This document shows positions 11,501 through 23,870 of a stretch of DNA of 64,000 bases, one piece after another. The notes under the pieces were generated by a model. It ran no database searches. It saw only the letters and a list, made by a program, of their open reading frames with translations, and was not told the origin of the DNA. Made by a program: the position numbers and the translations under genes. Position 1 is the stretch's first letter. Each line of letters begins with the position of its first letter. This stretch comes from Didymodactylos carnosus (Eukaryota > Rotifera > Eurotatoria > Philodinida > Philodinidae): assembly GCA_905250885.1 (NCBI GenBank), contig CAJNOQ010000009.1, positions 57,172-121,171 of the forward strand. Direction: 5' to 3'.

Positions 11501-13906
11501 GTTGAATGTGTATTACCAAATAATCTTTTATTTGAGCAATTATTTACATTTTTATTTTTTTGGTATACAATGATTGTTATTCTCAATATAATCTCATTAT
11601 TAACTTGGTCATATCATTTTATAGCACCTATTCGTATTAAATATGTTACTACTCGTTTAAAATTAATATTAGTACGATATTTAAGAAAAACGACGTCAAC
11701 AAATGAACCAAAAATTGATGAAAATTCATTACTCTATCGTGATGATTCACATAAAGATTTTGCTCGTAATTATTTAAAATGTGATGGTATATTTGTACTT
11801 CGTCTATTAGAAACAAATACATCGGATTATGTTGTTACACAAGTAATAGAAGAATTATTTTATAGTTATGCAAGAAAAGCATCACAACCAGCCGTACTCG
11901 AAGGTTTAGCAAAAATGATGTCAACATTGGGTCCTGATAAAGGACTGTTAAGTTTGGGTAAATTACTATTTTTACCTGTTATGAGTGATCCAAAATTTGC
12001 TGCTAGTTTCCAAGGAAAACCACAACCACAATCACAACCACAACCACAACGTAGACGATCATCTAGTCAAGATTCAAATAAATATTTATTACCAAGTTTA
12101 AAAACAGATGAAACAACAACATCAACTGTAGATACAATGAAAAATGCACCAAAATTACTTGTACCCCCCGTACCAATAAAACGACATTTAACATCCGCAA
12201 CCAATTCAACAACTATGATACAAATGTCGACAGAACGAAATCCAAGTCTACTAAGTGCGACTACACAATCATCAATATATTCAAAAGAAAAAGAGAAACT
12301 GAGTGTTGAACAAATAACTGAAGTATTAAGAGAACGTCGACTACGTATGAAACAAAAGAAAAGATAGTTAACTCTATCCTTTTTTTATTGCTCTCTAAAA
12401 GTCAGTCTAAATAAAAGATTTGATTCTTCATATTTCTATTTTGTAAATCTGAGTATTAATGTATAAATTTCTTTAAAAACTTCAAATTATAAAGCATGTC
12501 CTTAACATATTTTATGTATAAAAACAAAGTGTGACAACTATTCCCATGTTTTCAAGTCACAATCATCTACAACACTTATATATAATTTTCCTGTAAAAAA
12601 GAAAAACTCACAACTAAAATATTTCTTTCAATAATTTCTCTTACACAACAGTATGTCTCAGTTCAATTCAATTGCCAAAGGCATGTTAACATTCTTCATT
12701 GTAAAATGTCAAAAAAAAGAAGAAGAAATTTTTTGTATATACATTTAGAATATGTATTCATTTGTTTACTATAACTAAACTCCCATTGTGATTAGATAAA
12801 TGTGTGAACAAATGGCATTTCTAATTTCTTTTTTTAAAATGTCCGAGGAGATGATGTAGAAAGATAGTCTAACAATTATTTATTGGATAATAAGATATTG
12901 ATTGACGCGCAACTCCTTGTTTAACACTACCAATATTGATAACATATTATTGATATCAACATTTGTTCAAAAATATCTCATTGTTTTCTCTACATAGAAG
13001 TGGTTAACATAATCTACACTTGTTTTGATAAGTAAGTGATGATATCTGTTACTTTAACTATTTGAAAAAAGAACGAATAGAGATGATTTCTCGTGCGATA
13101 TTAAGTAGAATAATAACAAAGTTTCAGCTTATCTGATAATCAGATACGAAACTCTCATTTTCTAGTTTGTTGTATGCTCAAGTTATCATCGAACAAAGAG
13201 GAAATCTGACAATACCCAATAAACATTTTTAAAATTAATGCAATGAGAGTGATTGATGGGTAAAATAGTTTTCTAATTAAAAGTAGATACATACCGTAGT
13301 TGTTCTTCTGTTTGTTCGATTGTTCTTGTTAATAACGCAATAGCTCCTTGAACAGCAGTCACTTCCATAATTAAATCTTTTTGAACATCGTCATGAACAA
13401 GATCAATATCAAAACGTTTTTCACTAAAAAATAAAAATAGCAAATGTATTCAAGTGAAAAGATCATTATCACAAATCTACAAACCGATTTGCAAGAGATG
13501 TTTGAGCAATATGTAAATTATCTTGTAACGATTGTAATTCTTTTTGTAGACGAACTAAATAGACTTCTGTAGCATCAATTTCTTTGACTAAATCTGTACG
13601 TTTAACTTCAAGTTCTCCTTTCCAATTTTTAACATGATCAAGTCGTTGATCTAAAGAGTTAAATATTCAAAATATAAAAAATAATAAATAATAATAGCAC
13701 AATTTTAAATATTAACCTAATTTTTTATTGACATCAGCAAGCGTTCGATCAAGTGTTCCACGACCTTCATTATCCAATCTGTCACTTTCCAAAATAAGCT
13801 TCTCGGTAACAGATCGATCTCTTTCGGTATTTTTATGTTTTACGTTACTAGCCAAACGCCATTCTTCTGGGGTAAATCGCTGCGGTCTAGTAACTACTTT
13901 AGCCAT
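4735..13906 (-). CDS. TEKT1: Tektin-1, ciliary doublet microtubule protein
   Basis: Seven exons by splice consensus and continuous phase: 13906-13717, 13650-13485, 13423-13295, 6310-6167, 5607-5385, 5319-5111 and 4885-4735. They encode 403 residues, close to the usual tektin-1 length of about 420. Tektins form filaments inside the A-tubule of axonemal doublets. Seen here: an N-terminal MAK start with an EW segment and DVNKK at the end of exon 1, long alpha-helical heptad-rich segments, and the tektin signature in exon 6 at about residues 323-331 as RPNVELVYD. The family consensus is RPNVELCRD, so the CR pair is replaced by VY. The C-terminus carries the tektin-1-like IDEV-type segment (here VDEV) before a GLRK motif. 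Intron 3 is about 7 kb and houses the innexin gene on the other strand; the other introns are about 60-560 bp. Assignment to tektin-1 rather than 2 to 5 rests on the N- and C-terminal resemblance. Confidence 0.93.
6692..6738. repeat. ATG/ATC trinucleotide repeat, partly palindromic
   Basis: A run of ATG units turns into ATC units, so the two halves are inverted relative to each other and could form a hairpin. Confidence 0.8.
6766..6803. repeat. AAT microsatellite
   Basis: About twelve uninterrupted AAT/TAA units inside the large tektin-1 intron. Confidence 0.9.
8452..8506. repeat. CT microsatellite
   Basis: About 55 bases of nearly pure CT dinucleotides with two CTTT interruptions. It gives a spurious Arg-Glu-rich frame on the minus strand that should not be read as a protein. 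Confidence 0.95.
9889..12367 (+). CDS. Innexin (invertebrate gap-junction channel)
   Basis: Four exons: 9889-10060, 10121-10552, 10781-11009, 11458-12367, giving 580 residues in continuous phase. Innexins form gap junctions and hemichannels in the plasma membrane of invertebrates. Seen here: four hydrophobic segments; extracellular loop 1 with its two cysteines (first at residue 58 in a CWVP context, second in ICYI); the innexin YYQW motif at the start of the second membrane segment; and loop 2 with cysteines in LCDF and VECVLP contexts around an HRYTV motif. The C-terminal tail is long and low in complexity, with PQPQ repeats and many Ser/Thr, and is likely cytoplasmic. A possible polyadenylation signal AATAAA lies at 12410. 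The whole gene sits inside intron 3 of tektin-1 on the opposite strand. Which innexin paralogue it is cannot be told from the sequence alone. Confidence 0.95.
12368..13294. other. Tektin-1 intron 3, part downstream of innexin
   Basis: Innexin 3' untranslated region and intron sequence up to tektin exon 3. No further gene or clear repeat seen. Confidence 0.5.
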
Positions 13907-15479
13907 TAGTGTTGGGATGAATGTCTAATCTAATCAAGTTCGACGAATGCCTAAAATTGATTGATAAATTCATAATAAGCTTAACATGATTCTTTTCTTT
14001 TTTTATAAGCCCCAGTCAACTTTCTGGAATAATACTTTTAATGTATCAACAATATTTGATGTTCGCTGTTTTTTACTCTTTAACTACTCTGTGCTCATCC
14101 TATGACTCAAAAAACAATTTTCCATGAGAAATAGGATGAAATAATTTTCTACAGGTAGACCATGGCCAACTCCCGACCCTATGTTGGGTACGTCGCTAGA
14201 GCCTAGATTGAAGACGCACTATTTCCTATTTTTGATGAGAATTGGTGCAAGTCTCAAGCGTTACTAAACTAATCAAGCACCGGCTACTACCAGAACGGAT
14301 ATCAGCTACATATGCTCTGATAAGTTTTTGATTGATGAGAGTTGAATCAAGAACTTTAGGTATCGGTGATTACCTAGCCTCAGCTTTAATCTGAGCAAAC
14401 AGATGGAATACACAACGCTACCTTAAAAATGGAAAATAAACAAAAACGTGTTTCTAAAGTTAAAAACTCCCACAGGATCCGCGGGAGACCGTCTCGCGGG
14501 TTTTTTTCGCTGATTTTTGACGAGTCTGGCTCATACTATTTAAAGTAATAATTGTGACGTAGACAGAGATACTCCTAAAACCCGATGTAGAGCAAAACTG
14601 AAACATGTTTAATCGTCGTTTCCGAAAAAGGAAGAAGAAACATACGGATTTTTGTAACGCACAGTAGCTCACATATATATAATACATATGAAGGTTTAAT
14701 ACATTATGTATTAAACTTTCAGCGTTATACAAATTCTATTACCAGCTTACTTTCGTATATGGCCAAAATTAAGCTATTATACCTTTCTCTCAGAACGATA
14801 CTGAATTACAAGAAACTTTTTCAGATTGAATAAAACACTATCGTTCGCATCTTCCATCTCCATTAACATTTTCCATTACTATGGTAAAACCTTAACAAAT
14901 ATGATTATTCATTCAATCTTAAATCTTTCATGGACTTTGGGCTTCCGTGTGAAATCATAGCAATGAACACGAACAAATAGTGTTATATCATGACCGGTAG
15001 GTAAACTGCAACATGTCGTTACTGTCGGTGTTGACTATTCAGCAGATAAATGGAAAGAAACATAGGTGTTCATGCGTTCATCAGCGACACTTCAATATGT
15101 ATGTTTATATTGGAGTTCATAAAAAATGGCTGCTTGAGTATTAGCTGAACTCTATCTTAATCAAATTGAAGTCAGTTATATCCAGACTTATGAGGACTGA
15201 AAATCTCAATCTTCTGTTCAATGTACAATGTTAAAAAGCACTCGTTTTAGTAGCAAGGTGCTCACGTGATTGTTTTTACGAAAGTTTATTCAATAAGAGT
15301 GTTCTTAATTCCTTTTCACTCAAATTTGTAATACTGAGAGAGAATAGAAAAAACAACTTTTAGCTAGCTGCCGTTTTGCTATTGTGATATTCTCACAATT
15401 TATGAAGATACTAACTAAGAAACAAATTTTATTACGTTATCTTCTCTTTTGTTTATTTCCTAGATTGTTTGCTGCAGTT
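13907..15479. other. Intergenic between divergent TEKT1 and SCOC
   Basis: This holds the promoters of two divergently transcribed genes. I looked for a ciliary RFX X-box near the tektin start and saw no convincing one. A GC-richer patch at about 14470-14525 with a CGCGGGAGACC / GTCTCGCGGG inverted pair may be a repeat fragment. Confidence 0.4.
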
Positions 15480-15824
15480 ATGTCACGTATACGTGAAAAT
15501 ACTGAAAATTCTGCTACAATCAACAATGGGCTAATTGAAAGCGAAAGTGATGGTGGCGATTCACTTTCCACACATTCACGACAAAGTTATGATTACAATT
15601 ATAATTCTGAAGAAGAAGAAGAAAAATTACAGTTTATATCACAAGTACTAGTATTACAAAAAACATTAGATGATCTGTCAAAACGAGTTGATTCAGTCAA
15701 AGAAGAAAATCTTAAACTACGCTCAGAAAATCAAGTACTCGGTCAATATATTGAAAATTTAATGGCCGCGAGTAATGTATTTCAAGCAACAACGCCAGCA
15801 TTATCGTCAGCGTCAAAAAAATAA
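15480..15824 (+). CDS. SCOC: Short coiled-coil protein SCOC
   Basis: Single exon; 114 residues from the ATG at 15480. SCOC is a small Golgi-associated coiled-coil protein that binds ARL1-family GTPases and takes part in autophagy regulation with UVRAG and FEZ1. Seen here: an acidic, Ser-rich N-terminus followed by a heptad coiled coil over about residues 48-100, including the highly conserved stretch [20 protein letters not shown]. That block is nearly identical to animal SCOC. The frame stays open upstream to another ATG at 15402, but TTTCCTAG and CTGCAG acceptor-like sites lie between, and SCOC homology begins only after 15480. The later start is therefore preferred. A possible polyadenylation signal lies at 16532. 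Confidence 0.93.
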   Translation: MSRIRENTENSATINNGLIESESDGGDSLSTHSRQSYDYNYNSEEEEEKLQFISQVLVLQKTLDDLSKRVDSVKEENLKLRSENQVLGQYIENLMAASNVFQATTPALSSASKK

Positions 15825-16689
15825 ACAGCAACTCTTTTTTTTGCTCTTTCACTTTGCTTGTACTAGTCGTCGATAGCCAAAGAGTTCGTTGTGCATGTGT
15901 GTCTCCGTATCGTATCAGATATAAATTTCTTACATGTTTAGTGTGTAAGTGTTAACCGCATTATGTTAATCAATCATGTGCTTTTTAGTACATTTTATTG
16001 TCGATTTTTTCGCTCACATCTCTCAAAATTTTATAATCGGATTTTTTCTCTTCCAAAACTAATTTATGGATAGCGTCAAAAGTGAAATTCTCTCTGTTTG
16101 ACTTATCAGAAAAATGTCATGTATTTGTCATTTCAAAAGTTAAATGAATTTTAAAAAAATTTCATATTTTATTTACAAAATAATTGTTCTGATGGAGTAA
16201 CTTCATGTTCATTCGATTTATGTATACAATACAAGAAATAGTTAGTTATTAGATCCATATGTTTCTCATTCATAAATCATCATTTTCTTCATCTTTCAAT
16301 TACGCAATTTTCTGTATACGAGAAGATATTACTGATTTAATATTCGATATTAGAAAACATTGTGTTCAGTTGCGCGACTTATGCACCGTATCACAATTAG
16401 TGCTTAGCACTAGGGTTTTATGTGTATTATCAGTATTTATTTGTTTGTATTTCTTTTACAATCGCCTTTTTATGCTGTTCATGTACAGTTCAAATACATC
16501 CGTTTGTTTTAAAAAGAGAGTGTTTGAATTCAATAAAGTAAAATATACATCGTCATTATGTTAAAGCTTGCCTGCTATACAGCAGTCAGAGTGATGTCTA
16601 CTATTAGTCAAGTTATAGAGACCATAATATGTCTATGTGTTTCACCGTATTTTGGATTTTTTTAGATATTATCGCTATTCGAACACACT
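15825..16689. other. SCOC 3' region and spacer to coiled-coil gene
   Basis: No gene seen. The open frame at 16259-16564 has poor protein-like composition and ends at the probable SCOC polyadenylation signal, so I treat it as untranslated. Confidence 0.45.
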
Positions 16690-18045
16690 ATGTCAGTTTC
16701 TCCAAGTAACTTAGAAATACAAGGTAGTTTTATGCGTGTACCACCACCAAAAGAAGTAACAAAGTCACTTGAGCGACGTTCGTCTCATGAACAATTACAG
16801 CAACGACATGTATCCTATCGCTCCAGTATTGTTACACCTATACAACAAAAGCCGAAACTATCACTAACAAAAACTGAACAAAACACAAATAAACAACCAG
16901 TAAAGAATGATGAAACAGAAACAATGCGAACGAAAATTGTTAATTTAGAAGTATAATTGACCGATAAAAGATATTTTCTAGTAAACATTGACGTTTCTCA
17001 TGTTTAATTCTAGGATGAAATTCGTCGATTAAAACGAAAAATTGAAGAATTAGAAAAAGAAATTATTGACTTGCAAAAGCAAATACGAACGAAAGATAAA
17101 AAAATAGCCGAATTAACGAAAGAAAATGAAGATTTGAAGAAAACGGTATTATTCCGTGTATTCTATGGTATATTTTCTATGCATTAGTAATTTTTTGTCA
17201 CAGGAGCTTACCTATCAAAAACAAGTTGATGATTTTAAATTGGCAAATACTCAACTACTTGATGAAAATGAACAGTTGAAGGCAGAAATTAATCGTTTGG
17301 AAATGGCACAAAAAAATGCTGCACAATCGAATGAAGAAGTCGAAGCATTACGTGAGCATGTGAGTATTATCTTGCATCATTTAATAAACTGAATTCTTCT
17401 AAATCTTACGATAATGTTATTTTAGTACGAACGACAATTAAAACAGATGCGACAGGAACACGCCAAAGAATTGAAACAACGTGATGATAAGATTGAATTT
17501 TTGAAAAAACAAATTGCCGATTCATTAAAAGACAATTCATGGTGAGTGATAGATAATACTTAAAAATTGAAATGATTTAACTATTTCTTTTTTATTTGTT
17601 TCATTATTTTAGGGAACGTCAAGCCCAAATAGAAGTGTTGACAAAAGAATTGAAGCGTACCCATGAAGAATATGAATTAATTAAACATAAATTGTTGAGC
17701 TATCAAAATAAGAAAGGAGTACGCTAGTAAACGAAGGAACAAACAAACATTTCCAAGTTCTATAGTTGAAATTCGTTAATCTAAGATGTCATCTCTCTTT
17801 GCTATTTTGCTACTGCAGATTTATTCAGCAGAAAATCTTTGTTATGTTTATTTTTGACTTTTTAGTCATGTGCAAACTGCTCTGATATGCTCGCACGATT
17901 AGAAGTAAAAACAAAGGCTTTACGTGAAAAAGATTCAATTATTCAAGAACTAGTAACATTGATGCAAAAATTTAAAACACAGTTGACCAATCAAGATGAT
18001 TTAATGAAGTTATTATCAACGTACAATAACACATCCATACATTAA
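16690..18045 (+). CDS. Uncharacterised coiled-coil protein, 6 exons
   Basis: Exons 16690-16950, 17014-17145, 17204-17359, 17426-17541, 17613-17718 and 17866-18045 join in continuous phase to 316 residues. I do not recognise the family. The first 85 residues are basic, Ser/Pro-rich and probably disordered. Residues of about 86-255 form a continuous charged coiled coil rich in Lys and Glu. The last exon begins with a CxxC pair (SCANC, at about residues 258-262) and then has another amphipathic helix ending near ...KLLSTYNN. Introns are short (54-147 bp). Centrosomal or ciliary coiled-coil proteins share this general build, and the gene lies downstream of SCOC and near tektin, but neither fact establishes function. 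Confidence 0.8.
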
Positions 18046-18522
18046 CTCTACTCTCTTATCCAAATTTTTAAAAGAGAAATATCTGACTGCTAATCTCTCG
18101 TCTCACTCCATTTTATTATTTATTGCACAGAGTATTTTTCTAATCGTTATTTTTTATATTTTTTGTTTTCCTTGCTAATCTTCTTGCCATGCGTATTATT
18201 TTTGATAATTATACATCGCAAAATATTTTAGTGAATTATAGAAAAGATAAACTTTTTATCCATTACTCGAGCTTTTCGGTGAATTTCCGTCCATTTATTT
18301 ATTTTTATATTAATAAATTTCAATGTTTCTTCTTTTTTTATAATTTCTTTTTTTATATGTTGTCTTTTTTGTATGAGAATTTACTCGTTTCGATTAAAAA
18401 AATTCCTAAAAGATTGTTATTGCCTAAAAATATTGAAACATTGTTGTCATCACATAAAAAGCGATCTCGAAGCAAAAAAAAACTCAGTCAGGTTTTGTAC
18501 CAATAAAAGTTTGGTGCAGCAT
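18046..18522. other. Convergent 3' region between coiled-coil gene and GPCR
   Basis: T-rich sequence shared as the downstream region of two convergent genes. Long frames on the plus strand here are AT-rich and are not supported as genes. Confidence 0.45.
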
Positions 18523-21500
18523 TTATTTAGAAATATCAGAAGAAGAAAAAGTGTGTGTGTAAAGGGAATTTGGAACGAATACTTCTTCATGACTAAGTAG
18601 GGCGTTGTCTATCGTCGAACGTCTTATTTTGGCTTTTCTTGGTAATATTAAAGTAGTTTGTATGTCCGATTTGTTTTTCATAGTAAGTTGATGTTTTCGA
18701 TTTGAATAAAAGTCTATAACTGGTATATCAGTATTGTAACGATGAATTTGATTATTATTGCAAATTTCACTATTAGTAGACGGTGTACTAAACCGTTGTT
18801 GTCGTCTTACGTATTGTGCAATGCTATTACGTCTTCTTATTGCAATCGTACGCACTGAATAAGCTAATTTCGATGACGTTTCGCGAAATGTTTTACCAAA
18901 TACCAAATAAAATATTAGATTAGCTGATGCATTTACAGTTTGAAGAAAATTAACAATAGTATTAAATACTTTTCTTCGTGTACGACATGTAGATGTGTTA
19001 TTATTTATTTCATTATCATCTTCGGTAATTGAATGACTAACTTCATATATATGATTAATTAAACTAGGAAAACGACAAATAAAAAATAATAATACAACGC
19101 CAATAAGCATCAACGTTATGCGAATGTCATGTTTCGCTGCTCGAGTTTTCAAATGGAGTTGACGTTTATAATGAAAATTATATAAGAATTTAATCGTTAA
19201 AAAATTGATAATAATTAACATAATGAATGGTATCATGTAAACGACGGGAATGTATGTATAAACATGGACAATTTTTTTAAATATTTGATTTTCGCCAATA
19301 GGCGTCACTAAAACAACAGAAGTATTATACTATTCTAATGAAAAGAGGCACTGGAATATCCGATTTCAATTGCAAGGCTTCCTTACTTTAAAGACAACTG
19401 CTCTTCTAGGACTTCTAATGAACGGCTTCTTTTAGCATTTATAGATCTTCATGAGATATCAAACATTTCTATTGCATATGTCACTCCAACTTTAATTATT
19501 TTAGATTTATAGGTGGTGCAACAGTGAAAAAACGACTCAGCTTTTCTTACATCCGTAAGAGCTAATATTTTTAACATCGTAGAGCAAACAAAAGAGGAAA
19601 AAATGTTTTCAGGGACTATAAAGAGCGACGTGATCGAAAAATTAAATTTCTTGGCGATCCCAAGTCGACTTTCTTGCTTTATTCGCGGCGATTGCAATAA
19701 GAAGACGTAATAGCATTGCACAATACGTAAGACGACAACAACGGTTTAGTACACCGTCTACTAATAGTGAAATTTGCAATAATAATCAAATTCATCGTTA
19801 CAATACTGATATACCAGNTTCTTGGCGATCCCAAGTCGACTTTCTTGCTTTATTCGCGGCGTGTACCGCGATCGTCAAAAATTCGCTATTCTCGTGGTGC
19901 GGCTCTTATTTTTCAAAAAATTTGGAATTGGCGATCGCGACGCGACAATTTTTTTCTACAGCGATCGCGAAATCGCGCCTTGACTCGCTATAGCGACTCT
20001 GGTCAAGATAGTTTTTTTAGCAAAGTTTTAAAATCGTACTGCGGTTGCGCTATTTTTTTAATACAGCAACGATATTAAACAAAGTCGGGGCGGGACGCTC
20101 GTGACAATTCGATTCACCGTTCTGTTGTACACAGACTCAAAGTATATAATTCCTACTGATTTCAAAAAATCTTTGAAGTTTTGTCGTATCTCAGCAATTA
20201 CTCATCGTAGTCAAGTCGGGAAATGTTAGACCTGATCTTGACTTAATTGGAAATTTTAATTATGAGAAAAACAAAGGAATAATAGTAACAGTGAGGAAAA
20301 GTGATCGCGGCATAAGTCTTGCTTGATTGCATCGCGAGTTTACGATTCAGTCGCGACCACGGTAAGAATATCGTGACTTACAGGGAAATTGAAAAAAAGT
20401 AGCCATCCTGGTCAAATAGTCGAAAGTTACGGCTGTTTTTCGTATCAAAATCAGCTCATGGGCCCATGAGAACTCATAAAGCATACGACCTTCAAGTAAA
20501 ACAGAGGGCCNNNNNNNNNNCATTTTTTAACTCATAAAAAATTGATTTGCAGCTCACAACATTCGAAGATGTATGCTATACTCAAGGAGCAAGCAGGTAT
20601 TAAATTCTTTCTCCATTGGATTAGGCAACACTTCAACTTCGTTTTCATCCATAATAAAAGAACTTTTTGTTTTCCTTTGCATTCAGAAGAGGTAAAATAC
20701 TGAATGCCGTTTTCTCATTTTTAGCCATTTTGTGACAGCTACTGTATCCCTGAGAGAGTAGTAGAACAAGTTTTTAATATCAGTATTTGTACTACTCGAG
20801 CTCTCTTTCGTCTGGTATGTTCAACCGCGGTGGAAGCTCTGTTGCTGCAGGGAAAAACAAGGTCAAAGTTGCTTTATAAGTGAGAAGGTCGAAACTTGAC
20901 ATCCCTAATATGACTTTTGCACGGAGGAGTTGGGGCTTTTGTGTAATTTTCTATGCCTTACACGAAAGGAGTATCGACATTTTTGTAGCTTTTATGTCAC
21001 GTAATGGTGGGTGGACCTGAATGGAAACACCCAATAGCGCCACATGAGGGGCAATGAAACCTCTGCTATTTCTGATGTTCAGCAGTAATATAGCTGAAGT
21101 TATGAGTCTTGCAACTTTAATATTTCTGTTTTCATATAACCTTTTATACGCCTACTTATTATATCAAGCGATAATTTAGAAGTAGCAAGGATCGAGTCAA
21201 ACAATCTATGTAGGTGACATTAGTTTATGTCAGTACAACTGGAGATGAAAAAATGTAATTCGATCAATTTTTTGTAAAGCTGTTAGAAATCAGTCACTAG
21301 TTTTATCTTGTTTTTCTCAAATTACACTATCCAAAATAACCCATGTTCAGTACGCAATTGTCGATGATTTCTTATTTAACAGTACAAAACACCCATATCA
21401 GAGAAACCCTTCTGGTATGTTTGCTGTTCTGATTCAGAAAAGCACTAAGAGATCTATCCAGTATTGTTTTTATCATTCCCTTCTTCCAGTAATTTCTGTG

Positions 21501-23870
21501 TAAATGATGAATAGTTTTACTATAGTGCGGCTTAGAATAGTATGTAGTATGAATAATTCTTACTCGCCTTTAGCACTCTTCTTAAATAAATGTCATGTAA
21601 GTATATAGTGTATTTCACATGGTTTCTTAGGGTATGAGATGTTTGCAAATCATTTGTACCGTTTCAACATAAAACACGACTACGCCTTATAGTCTCTAAT
21701 CAATTGAGCGATCCCACGAAGTATTTCTTATAGTTGTGGCTATCTGGCTGTTAAAATCATTACCCCTTGAGCTATTGTTAATCTTGAGATATTAAAAAAA
21801 ATAGCGTTAGATTTTACTCATTTTTAGCTTGGATAGGTCTGATGATGACAAATAAAATCGATTTTTTCTATTAAGAACTTTTTTAGTTCATTAGCAGCGC
21901 AAGAAAATGGAACACAAAACGTGCTTTTTGATTTTACTAGGTCGCTCTTATTTTGGTTATAATAGCTCAAACTATGTAGTTATAACTATTGTAGTTATAT
22001 CAAAATTAAAAAGGTCTAATCTGAACAACTCTTTGGTGTTTAAGAGAAAAATGCAAAATGCTGTTCACATGTCTCGTCACGTCTTTTGACAGTACAATCG
22101 ATCTATTTCGGTCAAAATAATCCAAAACCTAGACTTATAATATATGAGTTAAAAACTCCATTCAAGGCGCAACTCATCCAATTAAACTCTTGTCAGAAAA
22201 AGAAAAAAAATTTCTGATTTTCCTAAGGGTTACTAAGGGCAAAGGAGAAATTTTGAAAAACCAGTCACTATAGACGTGGTAGTGCGGAAGCTATCATGTC
22301 TCTTACGGTCTCTACTGATGATATCGACTGAAATTAGCTAAAAAGTTTTAGATGAATTTGGAGCTTTTTTTACAAAAATTTGGGTCAAAACGACTTCGTC
22401 GTACCATATAAGTGATTGATGCCGTTTTGCCTGAAATGGATCACTTTAGCACGTAGAATGATGCTGTTTATTAAATTTTTTTATTTTATCAAGTCTAACA
22501 AAGTTATCAGTTTAAGAATGATTTCTTCTGTGATGCAGCTTGGCGTCTAATATTCATCTATTTCAACTTAAACTCAGTACTAATCCGCTTTTGTTGATCA
22601 ATACGTTTGTTTACATATCTGTGTAGCATGAACGAAGATATATTGTGACATACAACTAACATAACATAACATAACAATTCATTCTTTCACCTTTGCATTC
22701 TTTCATTCTTTACATCGTGTGTTTGTATACCAGTTCTCAATCGTTTTTACAGAACAAAAGAATTTCTTTTCTCATAATTAGTTTATATACGCATGAATGA
22801 GATAACAATGAATGAAGCAATAAATATTGTTGATTTATTTAGGTCAGACAACCTACACATATACCACAGACTAATCACTACCCTATAGATACTATGGTTT
22901 TTAGTTACATTTTGTGTATGCTGCATCAAAAAAGTCAATAAACTATTGAAAACTTCTATTGTGATGTTATACAGACCCTTTTGTAATTCTCAATAAGTAT
23001 GATATCAAGTATATCACATCGAAGAGTACCTAATAGTCTATAAATTAGTTACTAACCTCAAATAAAAAATAATTGAGACTTTTGAGTCAGGAAAGGTGTG
23101 TGAGAATATATTATAGCAACAAATTTAGATGAAGACTCGAAATTCTCTTATTAGAGAGGTCCTAGAAAGTAAGACATGTTAATATTTTACATTTTAGCCA
23201 ATATTGGGTATTATTGTAGTGCGGGACATGGACAACTCGATATTTCAACCAATTTGGAATAATAAATAAAATTGAAAAAGCAGTCAATCCAAAAATAATT
23301 TTTAAAGAATTTCTTCTTGTACAAATATTGTCAGCTTGAACGCCAAATGATAGATATAAAAAACGATCAATAGATACAGCTACCGTATAATATATAGAAC
23401 AGAGTTGAAGTGTATTCATGATGGGTATTACAAATGGCGACGACCTATTAAAAGAGTATAGAAACAAAAGCATCTGTGAGTAAGACATGCAGCATTGAAA
23501 CTTGAAAGAAAAATATTGTCTATAATATTATTTCTGAGCACAAATGGTAGACTTGTTACCTGGCTATAATCTGATCGTATAGATGTACATCGTTTTCATC
23601 ATTGTTCTTTAGAAAAAGTGGTATGATAATTGTAAAACGTAATGCATTAACAAATATATACAACAGTAACCATATTAAATTGATAACAGATAATGACAGT
23701 AAATAGATATTTGTCGATAAAGTTCTCATTCGTTTATTTAACAATACAACAATTGATATACTATTTCCTATAACACCGATTAAGCACACAGTCAAACATG
23801 CCCATCCACCTAGATACCACTGCACATTCAAGATAAATTGTTCATCTTTACGACACGAATTATTATTCAT
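18523..23870 (-). CDS. Rhodopsin-family GPCR, FMRFamide-receptor-like
   Basis: Three exons: 23870-23560, 23444-23191 and 19307-18523, 449 residues in continuous phase. Seven hydrophobic segments are visible. TM1 carries the GN pair (GVIGNSISIVVLL). The end of TM3 has DRF at residues 130-132 in place of DRY, preceded by IYYTVAVSI. TM6 lies in exon 3 with FFICRFPSLINH, and TM7 ends NLIFYLVFGKTFR in place of canonical NPxxY. The FYLVFGKxFR end and the TVAVSIDR block resemble invertebrate FMRFamide and other neuropeptide receptors; the ligand is inferred only. The C-terminal tail is about 130 residues, Ser/Thr/Arg-rich. Intron 2 is about 3.9 kb and contains a run of N, a single N, and an inverted copy of part of exon 3 (see separate entry). 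The coding exons themselves read cleanly. Confidence 0.88.
19648..19861. other. Probable misassembly: inverted exon copy between 43-bp direct repeats
   Basis: Bases 19689-19817 are the exact reverse complement of 18720-18848, which is coding sequence of GPCR exon 3. This 129-bp piece ends at an N (19818). It is bracketed by two identical 43-bp copies of flanking sequence (19648-19690 and 19819-19861). An exact coding copy next to an N and a duplicated flank is best explained by a chimeric read or faulty gap closure rather than by biology. Confidence 0.8.
19862..23190. other. GPCR intron 2 content, including assembly gap
   Basis: No gene seen. The first 250 bases are unusually rich in CG and GATCG motifs for this window. 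A gap of ten N lies at 20511-20520. A short tandem repeat ATAAC occurs near 22660-22680. Source of the GC-rich part is unknown; it may be a repeat or foreign sequence joined at the faulty assembly point. Confidence 0.5.
20511..20520. other. Assembly gap (10 N)
   Basis: Ten consecutive N inside GPCR intron 2. The true length of the gap is not given by the sequence. Confidence 0.99.

Noticed and set aside
13907-14200. RFX X-box upstream of tektin-1
   Set aside because: No sequence close to the GTTNCCATGGNAAC pattern was found in the flank by eye.
16259-16564. 101-residue frame after SCOC
   Set aside because: No domain, AT-driven composition, and it ends at the likely SCOC polyadenylation signal; best read as untranslated region.
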